From the NCBI RefSeq assembly GCF_016765585.1, contig NZ_JAESWC010000009.1, forward strand, positions 225,244-289,243: a stretch of DNA of 64,000 bases. The letters are read 5' to 3'. A model generated the notes under the pieces. That model was not told the DNA's origin. It ran no database searches and worked only from the letters and a program-made list of their open reading frames with translations. A program made the translations under genes and the position numbers. Source of the stretch: Clostridium rhizosphaerae. GTDB taxonomy: Bacteria; Bacillota; Clostridia; Clostridiales; Clostridiaceae. Shown one piece after another: positions 38,885 to 48,128 of the stretch. How positions within the stretch are numbered: position 1 is the first letter of the stretch; the number at the start of each line of letters is the position of its first letter.

Positions 38885-39088
38885 TTAATAGAGACAAATA
38901 TACCCGCAAGAACTATCACCAAACTTGATATTCTTACGGGTATATGAGCCTTTGCCTTTTTTGTTTTTATGAATTCCAACTCCACGTCCAATTTCACTGG
39001 TTTCAAACTTTCGCTGATTTAATGCTAATTCATTCATGTCAATTTTAAAGCCTAGATTTTTACTTAAAGCCTTTTTTGATTTCTTCAT
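38885..39088 (-). CDS. ArfA/BrfA-like alternative ribosome-rescue factor (small, basic)
   Basis: A 67-codon, strongly basic ORF with AAGGATG 8 bases before its ATG. It has the N-terminal half MKKSKKALSKNLGF, a middle NQRKFETSEIGRGVG and the core HKNKKGKGSYTRKN (residues 40-53). E. coli ArfA has the same KNKKGKGSYMRKG core, and B. subtilis BrfA a close one. ArfA recruits release factor 2 to ribosomes stalled without a stop codon, as a backup to tmRNA. A 20-bp hairpin (38898-38945) covers codons 48-64. In arfA and brfA such a structure inside the ORF makes the mRNA end before the stop codon, so the product is tmRNA-tagged while tmRNA works. The core lies ahead of the hairpin and is retained. 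The assignment rests on the short motif plus this architecture. Confidence 0.72.
   Translation of the reverse strand: MKKSKKALSKNLGFKIDMNELALNQRKFETSEIGRGVGIHKNKKGKGSYTRKNIKFGDSSCGYICLY
38898..38945 (-). terminator. Hairpin inside the ArfA-like ORF (RNase III site or terminator)
   Basis: On the minus-strand transcript, AUAUACCCGUAAGAA + UAUCA pairs with UGAUA + UUCUUGCGGGUAUAU around a 7-base loop: 20 pairs, one bulged G and one G-U pair. The G-U pair would be a C-A mismatch in a plus-strand transcript, so the stem is better on the minus strand, the coding strand. The following UUUGUCUCU is only mildly U-rich, so endonuclease cleavage is as likely as termination. Confidence 0.75.
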
Positions 39089-39112
39089 TTATATCATCCT
39101 TTCCTAGATATC

Positions 39113-39409
39113 TTTATTAACAGAACTTACGCAGAATTTTAAATACGAGTAGTATCAATGCTTCCTATAATCTTTACCCCGTCAGGCTTTTTTGGGTTTC
39201 ACATGACGCTTTAACTCGCCTACTTCCAATATTTCAATCAACAATAATAACATCATCATTTACATCATTAATTTATCATATGAAGATGCTAAATGTAAAG
39301 AGTTAAATACTGTCTCAATCCATGTAACAACAACCATCTTGGAAAGATTAAGTGCTTAAGTACCCTATTTTAGCAGGGTTTTATTTGTATGCGTAAGTTC
39401 TGTAATAAA
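39113..39409 (-). mobile_element. Decayed insertion element with 20-bp terminal inverted repeats
   Basis: The ends TTTATTAACAGAACTTACGC (39113-39132) and the matching GCGTAAGTTCTGTAATAAA (39391-39409) are inverted repeats with one base of length difference. Between them, on the minus strand, are pieces of a transposase-like frame: an ATG-led 25-codon piece (39337-39260), a piece reading IEILEVGELKRHVKPKK (about 39187-39258) and, after a frameshift, PDGVKIIGSIDTTRI with a stop. The element is about 297 bp, too short to be active. It lies 25 bases upstream of the ArfA-like ATG and so may supply or disrupt that gene's promoter. I do not recognise the IS family. Confidence 0.65.
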
Positions 39410-39820
39410 AATCAGGACAATAATAATCCTCCAATTGAATAATAACTTCTTAATTTTTTAATGAAAAATTGTTGAAATTATAGATTTAACAATTTTATAA
39501 AAATATACTACGAATATTCATAAAATTATTGAAAGTTTATTTTATATACCTTATAATGGAATTAAATTCAATTAATGTAATAATGATAGATAGATTAAAT
39601 TTACCTTATAGGGGTTTAAGTCCCATTATTAACTTATTTATGAATTATAAAGGCTTGAAAATCTCTATATTATAACATGAATAAGTTAAGTTTTTAGACT
39701 AAATCTTGTATAAAAATGAATAAAAGAATCACTATTATGTTTGTTGAAAACGTTATAATACGCAAAAGCTTCTTCTGAATATTTTGCGTAGAAATAATTT
39801 TAAGGGGGAAGGATATAGTA
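39410..39820 (+). promoter_or_regulatory. AT-rich leader of the large LPKTG protein gene, with a cre-like site
   Basis: No ORF is seen in this 411-bp stretch. At 39745-39758, TGAAAACGTTATAA matches the catabolite-responsive consensus at all but one position (last C). The Shine-Dalgarno AAGGGGGAAGG is near 39802. Catabolite control would fit a glycosidase gene (inference). Confidence 0.4.
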
Positions 39821-42800
39821 ATGAAAAGGAAATTTTTGAGAACTCTAGCTTTATCATTGGCGGCCTCAATTATTTCAACTTACTGCGTAGGCACTACAAT
39901 TAAAGCCGACAGCAATCTTGTACCGCTTACAGATACAAGCGGTAATCCTATTTTACTAAGGGGTAATCCGATTTCTATTCCTAAGGATCCGCCTCATGAA
40001 AAAAGGCAGTTTAGGAGTGCGTGGGTAGCCACGGTAGATAACATTGACATTCCGCAGTGTTCAACCGAAGAACAATTCAAAGCTGCATGGCTTAAGATTC
40101 TGCAGCAATTTCAAGACTTAAATATGAATGCGGTTACCTTTCAAGTAAGACCTATGAATGATGCTTTCTACAAATCAAATTTAAATCCTTGGTCAGCTTA
40201 TTTTTCTGGTATTCAAGGAAAGGACCCAGGCTGGGATCCACTTTCATGGATGATTGAAGAAACTCACAAGAGAAACATGGAATTTCATGCCTGGTTTAAT
40301 CCTTATAGGGTAGCTCAAGGTTGGGATGTATTACAAACAAGTACTGTAGCTGATGCAATAGCAGCAGCAAAACTGTCTGACGATAATTTTGCGAAAAAGC
40401 ACCCTGAATATTTATTAAAGTTTGACAGTAGATTAATTTTAAATCCTGGTATACCAGAGGTTCAGAAATTTGTACAGGACAGTATTATGGAAGTTGTAAA
40501 TAAATATGATATAGATGCTGTACATTTTGATGATTACTTCTATCCATATAAGGTTGGCAGAACAGACCCTATAACAGGTCAAACTATTTCATCTGCTTTT
40601 GGAGATAATTCTTACACTTATGGAGACAACACTAATGATTTTGAAACTTTTAAGAAATATCCAAGAGGGTTTACTGATATAGACAATTGGAGAAGAAATA
40701 ATATAGACAACTTAATACAAAATATTTCTAAGGCAATAAAGAGCTCAAAGCCATATGTCAAATTTGGTATAAGTCCTTTTGGAATTTGGGCGCATTTAGG
40801 TAATCATCCTGAGGGAAGTGCAGAGGGTGCAGGTTCAGGTACAGCTCTAACATCCTCATCAAGTTATGATGACATATATGCTGATACGAGAAAATGGGCA
40901 AAAAATGGATGGATTGACTATATTACTCCACAGATTTATTGGTATTTTGCTCAGATTCCAGCAGCGCCTTATGGAGAATTAGCAGCATGGTGGGCTGATG
41001 TAGTTAAGGGCACAAATTGCCAGCTTTATATTGGACATGCTAATTATAAAATTGGTTCAGGTGGAGCATGGCAGAATGATCAAGAAATACCAAATCAATT
41101 AAAATTTAATTCAATGTATCCGGAAATTAAAGGAGATACATTCTTCAGTCTGGCAGATTTAAATAAGAACAATCTAAAGGTTACAGACATAATTAAAAAT
41201 CAATATTTTAATACAAGGGCACTAGTTCCAAGTATGCCTTGGCTTGGAACAAATGCACCTAACAGCCCGGACAATGTATCTGTATCAGGTAATACAATCA
41301 GCTGGAACGATACAGAAAATAATGACTCAGCTTATTATGTAGTATATAGATTCAATGGTAATGAATTAGGAGATTTCGAGGATCCGCAAAATATAATAGG
41401 TGAAGTAAGAAGAACACAAAGTCAGACAAGCATAACTTACACAGATACAACTGCAAGTTCTGGACAAAGCTATACCTATGCTGTAACTGCATTAAACAGA
41501 CTTAATAATGAGAGTAAAGCAAGTACCACTGAAGATGCAAAAACAGCAGCTGTTCAAGCAGCTATAAGTGCTATTAGTGCTTTACCTGACAATGTTACTT
41601 TAACTGATGAACCTGCCGTTTCAGCAGCAAGAGCGTTAGTTATAAAGGCAAATGATGATGCTAGTATCACAAATTTAAATAAATTGACAGCCTGCGAGAA
41701 TGCTATTAAAACATTAAAGGTTAAGGCAGCAGTAGATGCCATTGCTTCACTTCCTGATTCCAGCAGTGTAACACTATCCTCTGAAACCACTATTTCTAGT
41801 GCAAGAGCATTGGTAACAGTAGTAAAGGATGATAGTAAAATCACAAACTTACAGAAACTGCTGGATTGTGAGGCTGTTCTTAAAGCAATAAAAGCTCAAA
41901 GCGCTATAGCTGCAATAAATAATTTGCCGGCAGTAGATACAATGGCTTTAACAGACAAACAAGCTGTTCTGGCTGCTAGAAAGCTTGTCACTGCAGCAAA
42001 TAGCGATAAGGACATAACTAACCTAGTAAAATTGATAAGCTGTGAACAAAGATTAATTCAATTAAATAAAGAAAAAACTGCAAATGACGCAATTTCAGCA
42101 TTGCCGGAAGCTAATAGTCTTAAGTTGAGTGATCAGCCCAATATAGTGACCGCAAGAAGTTTGGTTACAAAGGTAAATGATAATGCAAAAATAACTAACT
42201 TGCAAAAGCTTGTAGATTGCGAGTCAAAGATAACAGCAATCAGAAAAGCAATAGCAGCAATAAAGACGCTGCCGGCAGCAAGCAGTATAACATTAGCTGA
42301 TGAACCAGCAGTAACAGCAGCAAGGGCGCTGGTAACAGCTGCTAATGATACCGGAAATAATATTACAAACTTAAGTATATTAACAGACTGTGAAGATAAA
42401 ATTACTCAGCTTAAGAAAGAAAAGGCTGCAATAGATGCTATAGCTGCTTTGCCAGAAGCTGAAAGTATTACCTTAGCAGATGAGGGCACAGTTGTGGCAG
42501 CAAGAGCATTGGTAACAGCAGCAAACAATAATGCTAACATAACTAATCTTAATAAATTAGTAGACTGTGAGAATAAGATCGCTCAGTTAAAAGGACAAGG
42601 TGGAGTAAGCCAGGCAGATAAGGAAAAAGCGGCTATTGATGCAATAGAAGCACTTCCAGTACCAACTAGTATTACTTTGTCCGATGAGAAAGCAGTAATA
42701 CAAGCAAGAGAGCTTGTAACTAAGGCAAATGCAGATAATAAGATAACAAACTATAATAAGCTAATTGAGTGCGAAGCAAAGATAGCTGCTTTAAAATTAG

Positions 42801-44824
42801 CTAAAGCTCCGCAAGTGATAGAAAGCTTTGAAAGTGGACTTGGAGGTTGGCATTTTACTGTTGGCTCAGGAACAGTGTCAGGTACCCAAGCTATAGATAC
42901 AGCTCAGAAGATGTTTGGTAATAACTCATTAAAAATTAATTTTGACTTTAGTAAAGCAACATTAAAAACTTCAGCTGCGGTCTATGAAGGTCCTGGTAGT
43001 AACACTCCTGTTATAAATGACAATCTAACTAAGATTGGAATGTGGGTGTATGCAACTCCAGAGGCTCAGGGATATGCGCTTAGAATGATGCTCTATTATA
43101 ATTTTGGAATTGCTGGTCAGACAGCAGATTATTTAACTTTTACTGATGCTATTAACTGGACTGGATGGAAGTATGTTGAAGCAAGTCCTTCAGTTCTCAA
43201 TAAGCCTCCATATAAACTTCATCCTAATGGAGCAATAAGAATAATGGCTTCTGATGTAACGAATCTTGCTAAAACAGGCTCTATTTATATTGATGACATT
43301 AGAGCGGTATATGGAAATCCAGGTGCTGCAGCAAGCATTAAGGGTTCTATGCTTAAAGATAATGTTAAGGTAGCACTTTCAGCAAATGATAATACTGCAA
43401 AAATCTATTATACAACAGATGGAAACAATCCGACTACTGCAAGTACAGAGTATTCTTCACCTATAACTCTGACTGAAACTACAACCATAAAATTTATAGC
43501 TGTTGATGGTGCAGGAAACAAGTCTGAAATTTTATCAGAAACTTACACTGTAGATGAACAATATAGAAAAGAAAAAGCGGCAATAGATGCAATAACAGCT
43601 CTTCCGGCACCAGAGAACATAGTACTAACAGATGAAGCAGTTGTTGCAGCAGCAAGAGCATTGGTAACAGCAGCAAATAAAGATGCCAATATAACTAATC
43701 TAAGCAAACTTACTGCCTGCGAAACAAAAATAGTTGAGTTGAAGGCGGCGGCAGAGTCAGCAATACAGGCACAGCTTGCAAAGGAAAAAACAGCAATAGA
43801 TGCAATAACAGCTCTTCCGACACCAGAGAACATAGTACTAACAGATGAAGCAGCTGTTGCAGCAGCAAGAGCATTGGTAACAGCAGCAAATAAAGATGCC
43901 AATATAACTAATCTAAGCAAACTTACTGCCTGCGAAACAAAAATAGTTGAGTTGAAGGCGGCGGCAGAGTCAGCAATACAGGCACAGCTTGCAAAGGAAA
44001 AAGCAGCAATAGATGCAATAACAGCTCTTTCAGAACCGGAGAGCATTACTTTAACAGATGAAGCAGCTGTTAAAGCAGCAAGAGTATTGGTAACAGCAGC
44101 AAATAATGATGCCAATATAACTAACTTAAGCAAATTGACCGCTTGTGAAGCAAAGATAACAGAGCTTAAGCATGATGCAAATATAAAAGAAACTATAGAT
44201 AAAATAACAAAGGCTCCGGATAAATCTAATACAGAAATAAGCATTGCTGAAAACAGTAAAGTTAAAAAATCAATATTAGATGCAATTCAGGGAAAAGACA
44301 AGTCGGTGACATTTACAAATGATACTATATCCTGGACATTTGATGGAAAGGATATGAAAGGGAGTACAAAGGATTTAGATCTTTCTGTAAATATTGCTGA
44401 TATTAATCAATCAACAACACCTAATAAAGAAGCTATTAAGGAAAAAATAAATGGAGCTGATGCGTTAATTCTTTCCTTTGCAGAGAATGGTGTTTTACCT
44501 GGAAAAGCTACAGTAAAAGTAAAGCTATCAGACGCATGGCTGTCAGGAAAAGACTTGAAGAATATTTATGTTTATTACTACAATCCACAAACAAAAGCTA
44601 TTGAAGCAATCGCAGAAAAGCTGACAGTGGATGCAAATGGATATATAACTTTCTCCATTGATCACAACAGTGATTACTTTGTAGTAGATAAAAATCTTCA
44701 GCCTAAACAAAACCTTCCTAAAACAGGTAACTTTGTAGATTTTAATGTATTGGTAGCGGCAGGTCTAATTTCCATAATAGTTGGATTAAGCTTACTATTA
44801 AAAAGAAAAATTAGAAGAAGCTAA
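39821..44824 (+). CDS. Large LPKTG-anchored surface protein with a GHL10/DUF187-type glycosidase domain
   Basis: A 1667-residue secreted protein. Order: signal peptide (1-30); glycosyl-hydrolase-like 10 barrel (about 60-460; RQFRSAWVATVDNIDIP, MEFHAWFNPYRV, DAVHFDDYFYPY); fibronectin-III-like domain (about 479-573); seven helical repeats of about 58 residues (about 577-993; consensus KAAIDAIAALP..ITL.DE.AV.AARALVTAAN); a jelly-roll CBM-like domain (about 1000-1165); a chitobiase-C-type domain (about 1173-1245; KIYYTTDGNNPTT); three more repeats (about 1251-1450), two of which are 213-bp near-perfect copies; a shared C-terminal domain; LPKTG at 1632-1636, a hydrophobic helix and KRKIRRS. It is a sortase substrate that probably cuts a wall or plant polysaccharide. 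No sortase gene is in the window. Confidence 0.88.
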   Translation: MKRKFLRTLALSLAASIISTYCVGTTIKADSNLVPLTDTSGNPILLRGNPISIPKDPPHEKRQFRSAWVATVDNIDIPQCSTEEQFKAAWLKILQQFQDLNMNAVTFQVRPMNDAFYKSNLNPWSAYFSGIQGKDPGWDPLSWMIEETHKRNMEFHAWFNPYRVAQGWDVLQTSTVADAIAAAKLSDDNFAKKHPEYLLKFDSRLILNPGIPEVQKFVQDSIMEVVNKYDIDAVHFDDYFYPYKVGRTDPITGQTISSAFGDNSYTYGDNTNDFETFKKYPRGFTDIDNWRRNNIDNLIQNISKAIKSSKPYVKFGISPFGIWAHLGNHPEGSAEGAGSGTALTSSSSYDDIYADTRKWAKNGWIDYITPQIYWYFAQIPAAPYGELAAWWADVVKGTNCQLYIGHANYKIGSGGAWQNDQEIPNQLKFNSMYPEIKGDTFFSLADLNKNNLKVTDIIKNQYFNTRALVPSMPWLGTNAPNSPDNVSVSGNTISWNDTENNDSAYYVVYRFNGNELGDFEDPQNIIGEVRRTQSQTSITYTDTTASSGQSYTYAVTALNRLNNESKASTTEDAKTAAVQAAISAISALPDNVTLTDEPAVSAARALVIKANDDASITNLNKLTACENAIKTLKVKAAVDAIASLPDSSSVTLSSETTISSARALVTVVKDDSKITNLQKLLDCEAVLKAIKAQSAIAAINNLPAVDTMALTDKQAVLAARKLVTAANSDKDITNLVKLISCEQRLIQLNKEKTANDAISALPEANSLKLSDQPNIVTARSLVTKVNDNAKITNLQKLVDCESKITAIRKAIAAIKTLPAASSITLADEPAVTAARALVTAANDTGNNITNLSILTDCEDKITQLKKEKAAIDAIAALPEAESITLADEGTVVAARALVTAANNNANITNLNKLVDCENKIAQLKGQGGVSQADKEKAAIDAIEALPVPTSITLSDEKAVIQARELVTKANADNKITNYNKLIECEAKIAALKLAKAPQVIESFESGLGGWHFTVGSGTVSGTQAIDTAQKMFGNNSLKINFDFSKATLKTSAAVYEGPGSNTPVINDNLTKIGMWVYATPEAQGYALRMMLYYNFGIAGQTADYLTFTDAINWTGWKYVEASPSVLNKPPYKLHPNGAIRIMASDVTNLAKTGSIYIDDIRAVYGNPGAAASIKGSMLKDNVKVALSANDNTAKIYYTTDGNNPTTASTEYSSPITLTETTTIKFIAVDGAGNKSEILSETYTVDEQYRKEKAAIDAITALPAPENIVLTDEAVVAAARALVTAANKDANITNLSKLTACETKIVELKAAAESAIQAQLAKEKTAIDAITALPTPENIVLTDEAAVAAARALVTAANKDANITNLSKLTACETKIVELKAAAESAIQAQLAKEKAAIDAITALSEPESITLTDEAAVKAARVLVTAANNDANITNLSKLTACEAKITELKHDANIKETIDKITKAPDKSNTEISIAENSKVKKSILDAIQGKDKSVTFTNDTISWTFDGKDMKGSTKDLDLSVNIADINQSTTPNKEAIKEKINGADALILSFAENGVLPGKATVKVKLSDAWLSGKDLKNIYVYYYNPQTKAIEAIAEKLTVDANGYITFSIDHNSDYFVVDKNLQPKQNLPKTGNFVDFNVLVAAGLISIIVGLSLLLKRKIRRS

Positions 44825-44856
44825 AACTTAATATTATCAAAATAATACTTCAGTAA

Positions 44857-44901
44857 AAGGATTCCGCCTAAAGGCTAAAGAGCTTAAAGGCGGGATTCCT
44901 T
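44857..44901 (+). terminator. Terminator after the large LPKTG gene
   Basis: A long imperfect stem, AAGGATTCCGCCT with AGGCGGGATTCCTT, around a loop with an inner AGGCT/AGCTT pairing. A closely similar stem follows the second LPKTG gene, so it belongs to the duplicated block. Confidence 0.7.
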
Positions 44902-45045
44902 CACTTTTGTATATTTTGGGTTTTGAAATCAGAAATTTTACAATTGCTGAAAGAATTCCTGCAAATATATTGCGGAGCTATTAAAGATTAAGTTTTCTAT
45001 AGCTGCGAATTATACTATATAAATAATTCCAAAGGGGGAATGGAA

Positions 45046-47967
45046 ATGAAAAAAGTTATGGTAGTTGTCTTCTGCCTTATTTTAGTTTGTCAAACTACTG
45101 TATTTGCTTCCGGACAGGTAATAGTAAATCAGAAGGCTAGTCAACCTCTAACTAAAGCTAATACACAAATATCATGGAATGATGCGGTTGCTCAAGCAAT
45201 GTCACTATTTGCAGATGGCGGCGGCTATTACACAGGCAGTGGGCATCCAACCGGATTTACACAAAATACTTGGGAAGGTATGGACGGGGCATTTCAAATT
45301 GGACCTAATGATACAAAACCGACAATAGACGTAAGCAAAGCACGACCTTCCTTCTGCTCTTCAGGTATTTATATGCTGCTTTTAAAGAGCATATCAATTT
45401 GGGACAATGACCGAAACACAATTTCTAAAGATGCATGGGTTAACTTGAAACCGTATACGTTAAACATTACCGATGAATCAGGCAATGTTATTCCTCGTGA
45501 AAATGACGGTTATGGCTGCTGGGGACGTGCGAATGCTAATGGACCTGGACTTGGTGTTTTAGTTAATGAACTAGGCGCTGGTGAGAATTATTATATTGGA
45601 AACAAAACTGAATACTCATCTGCGGATGATTATTATGCTGCTTGGGATGGAGCTAAGCCTGGTGATTTCCTTAAAATATTCTGGAACAGCGGAATAGGCT
45701 GCGAAGACAACAATCCAGTTGGAGACGAAGCTGGACATATGGTGATGTTCTTAGGAAAGTACAAGCATTATGCTGCCGATGGAACAAGAGATGACATTAT
45801 AACCTGGTGGTCTTCAAACGGAAGCCGTACCGATATAAATGCTGGATATGGTGTTCAAAGTTGCGCAATTTCTAAAATATACAGAGCTGTTTTAACAAGA
45901 GTTACTAATCCAAACAATTTCAATAAAGCAGCTTCAATTGACAGATTCAACGTAAATACATGGCTTGACAGCCTAAATGGAAAGCATCATGGAACTGTTG
46001 ACGAACTAAAAAATAATTCAGGAATAAAAGCTAATCAGGCACCAACCGATACAAATCAAACGTCAGCCGATCAAAAATGGAATGATACAGTGGCTCAGGC
46101 AATGTCTTTATTTGCAGATGGTGGCGGTTATTACACGGGTAGTGGGCACCCAACCGGATTTACACAAAATACTTGGGAAGGTATGGACAGGGCATTTCAA
46201 ATTGGACCTAATGATGTCAAGCCAACAATAGATGTGAGTCAGGCAAGACCTTCTTTTTGTTCATCAGGTATTTATATGCTGCTTCTAAAGAGCTTATCAA
46301 TATGGGATAATGGTAGCACAATATCAAGGAATGCATGGGTTAACTTGAAACCGTATACGTTAAACATTACCGATGAATCAGGCAATGTTATTCCTCGTGA
46401 GGACGACGGCTATGGCTGTTGGGGGCGTGCAAATGCCAACGGACCTGGACTTGGTGTCTTAGTTAATGAACTAGACGCTGGTGAGAATTATTATATTGGA
46501 AACAAAACTGAATACTCATCTGCGGATGATTATTATGCTGCTTGGGATGGAGCTAAGCCTGGTGATTTCCTTAAAATATTCTGGAACAGCGGAATAGGCT
46601 GCGAAGACAACAATCCGGTTGGAGACGAAGCTGGACATATGGTGATGTTCTTAGGAAAGTACAAGCATTATGCTGCCGATGGAACAAGAGATGACATTAT
46701 AACCTGGTGGTCTTCAAACGGAAGCCGTACCGATATAAATGCTGGATATGGTGTTCAAAGTTGCGCAATTTCTAAAATATACAGAGCTGTTTTAACAAGA
46801 GTTACTAGCCCAGGCAATTTCAATAAAGCAGCTTCAATTGATAGGTTTAATGTTAATAAATGGCTTTCTGACTTGAATGGAAAACATCATGGTACTGTTG
46901 AAGAATTAAAATTAAACACAGGAATAACTGCAAAAGCAGCAATAGATGCCATAGCAGCGCTTCCGGCACCGGAAAAGATAGCTTTAACAGATGAAGCAGC
47001 TGTTAAAGCAGCAAGAGCATTGGTAACGGCAGCAAATAATGATATAAATATAACTAATCTAAGCAAACTTACTGCCTGCGAGCAAAAGATATCAGAACTT
47101 AAAGCGGCGGAGTCAGCAAGACAAGCACAACTTGCAAAGGAAAAAGCAGCAATAGATGCAATAACAGCTCTTTCAGCACCGGAGAGCATTACTTTAACAG
47201 ATGAAGCAGCTGTTAAAGCAGCAAGAGTATTGGTAACAGCAGCAAATAATGATGCCAATATAACTAACTTAAGTAAATTGACCACTTGTGAAGCAAAGAT
47301 AACAGAGCTTAAGCATGATGCAAATATAAAAGAAACTATAGATAAAATAACAAAGGCTCCGGATAAATCTAATACAGAAATAAGCATTGCCGAAAACAGT
47401 AAAGTTAAAAAATCAATATTAGATGCAATTCAGGGAAAAGACAAGTCGGTGACATTTACAAATGATACTATATCCTGGACATTTGATGGAAAGGATATGA
47501 AAGGGAGTACAAAGGATTTAGATCTTTCTGTAAATATTGCTGATATTAATCAATCAACAACACCTAATAAAGAAGCTATTAAGGAAAAAATAAATGGAGC
47601 TGATGCGTTAATTCTTTCCTTTGCAGAGAATGGTGTTTTACCTGGAAAAGCTACAGTAAAAGTAAAGCTATCAGACGCATGGCTGTCAGGAAAAGACTTG
47701 AAGAATATTTATGTTTATTACTACAATCCACAAACAAAAGCTATTGAAGCAATCGCAGAAAAGCTGACAGTGGATGCAAATGGATATATAACTTTCTCCA
47801 TTGATCACAACAGTGATTACTTTGTAGTAGATAAAAATCTTCAGCCTAAACAAAACCTTCCTAAAACAGGTAACTTTGTAGATTTTAATGTATTGGTAGC
47901 GGCAGGTCTAATTTCCATAATAGTTGGATTAAGCTTACTATTAAAAAGAAAAATTAGAAGAAGCTAA
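45046..47967 (+). CDS. LPKTG-anchored surface protein with duplicated amidase-like domain
   Basis: A 973-residue secreted protein from ATG 45046 (AAAGGGGGA upstream; ATG 45040 is too close to it). After the signal peptide come two copies of a roughly 285-residue domain (about 41-325 and 341-627), 900 bp apart and nearly identical in long stretches. Each copy has a Cys in RPSFCSSGIYML and a His in DEAGHMVMFLGKY, the order Cys then His of papain/NlpC-type peptidases or amidases, so a cell-wall or peptide hydrolase is possible but not proven. Two helical repeats (about 629-758) and the C-terminal domain, LPKTG (about 938) and anchor follow, almost identical to those of the upstream gene. Confidence 0.85.
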   Translation: MKKVMVVVFCLILVCQTTVFASGQVIVNQKASQPLTKANTQISWNDAVAQAMSLFADGGGYYTGSGHPTGFTQNTWEGMDGAFQIGPNDTKPTIDVSKARPSFCSSGIYMLLLKSISIWDNDRNTISKDAWVNLKPYTLNITDESGNVIPRENDGYGCWGRANANGPGLGVLVNELGAGENYYIGNKTEYSSADDYYAAWDGAKPGDFLKIFWNSGIGCEDNNPVGDEAGHMVMFLGKYKHYAADGTRDDIITWWSSNGSRTDINAGYGVQSCAISKIYRAVLTRVTNPNNFNKAASIDRFNVNTWLDSLNGKHHGTVDELKNNSGIKANQAPTDTNQTSADQKWNDTVAQAMSLFADGGGYYTGSGHPTGFTQNTWEGMDRAFQIGPNDVKPTIDVSQARPSFCSSGIYMLLLKSLSIWDNGSTISRNAWVNLKPYTLNITDESGNVIPREDDGYGCWGRANANGPGLGVLVNELDAGENYYIGNKTEYSSADDYYAAWDGAKPGDFLKIFWNSGIGCEDNNPVGDEAGHMVMFLGKYKHYAADGTRDDIITWWSSNGSRTDINAGYGVQSCAISKIYRAVLTRVTSPGNFNKAASIDRFNVNKWLSDLNGKHHGTVEELKLNTGITAKAAIDAIAALPAPEKIALTDEAAVKAARALVTAANNDINITNLSKLTACEQKISELKAAESARQAQLAKEKAAIDAITALSAPESITLTDEAAVKAARVLVTAANNDANITNLSKLTTCEAKITELKHDANIKETIDKITKAPDKSNTEISIAENSKVKKSILDAIQGKDKSVTFTNDTISWTFDGKDMKGSTKDLDLSVNIADINQSTTPNKEAIKEKINGADALILSFAENGVLPGKATVKVKLSDAWLSGKDLKNIYVYYYNPQTKAIEAIAEKLTVDANGYITFSIDHNSDYFVVDKNLQPKQNLPKTGNFVDFNVLVAAGLISIIVGLSLLLKRKIRRS

Positions 47968-47999
47968 AACCTAATATTATTAAAATAATACTTTAGTAA

Positions 48000-48044
48000 A
48001 AAGATTCCGCCTAAAGGCTAAAAAGTCTAGAGGCGGAATTCTTT
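48000..48044 (+). terminator. Terminator after the second LPKTG gene
   Basis: AAGATTCCGCCTAAAGGCT with AGTCTAGAGGCGGAATTCTTT, a near copy of the stem at 44857-44901, with differences on both arms that mostly keep pairing. Confidence 0.7.
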
Positions 48045-48128
48045 ACGTCATATGACACAACAGAACTAATGATAAAGGTAAGAAATGATTTGATACGCAT
48101 GTATAAAAACTAACTGTTTAATAATTAC

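Noticed and set aside
43543..44244. Long minus-strand ORF opposite the helical repeats (also 46887-47387)
   Set aside because: It is an antisense shadow of the Ala-rich repeats; it lacks a ribosome-binding site and its repetitive sequence mirrors the sense strand.
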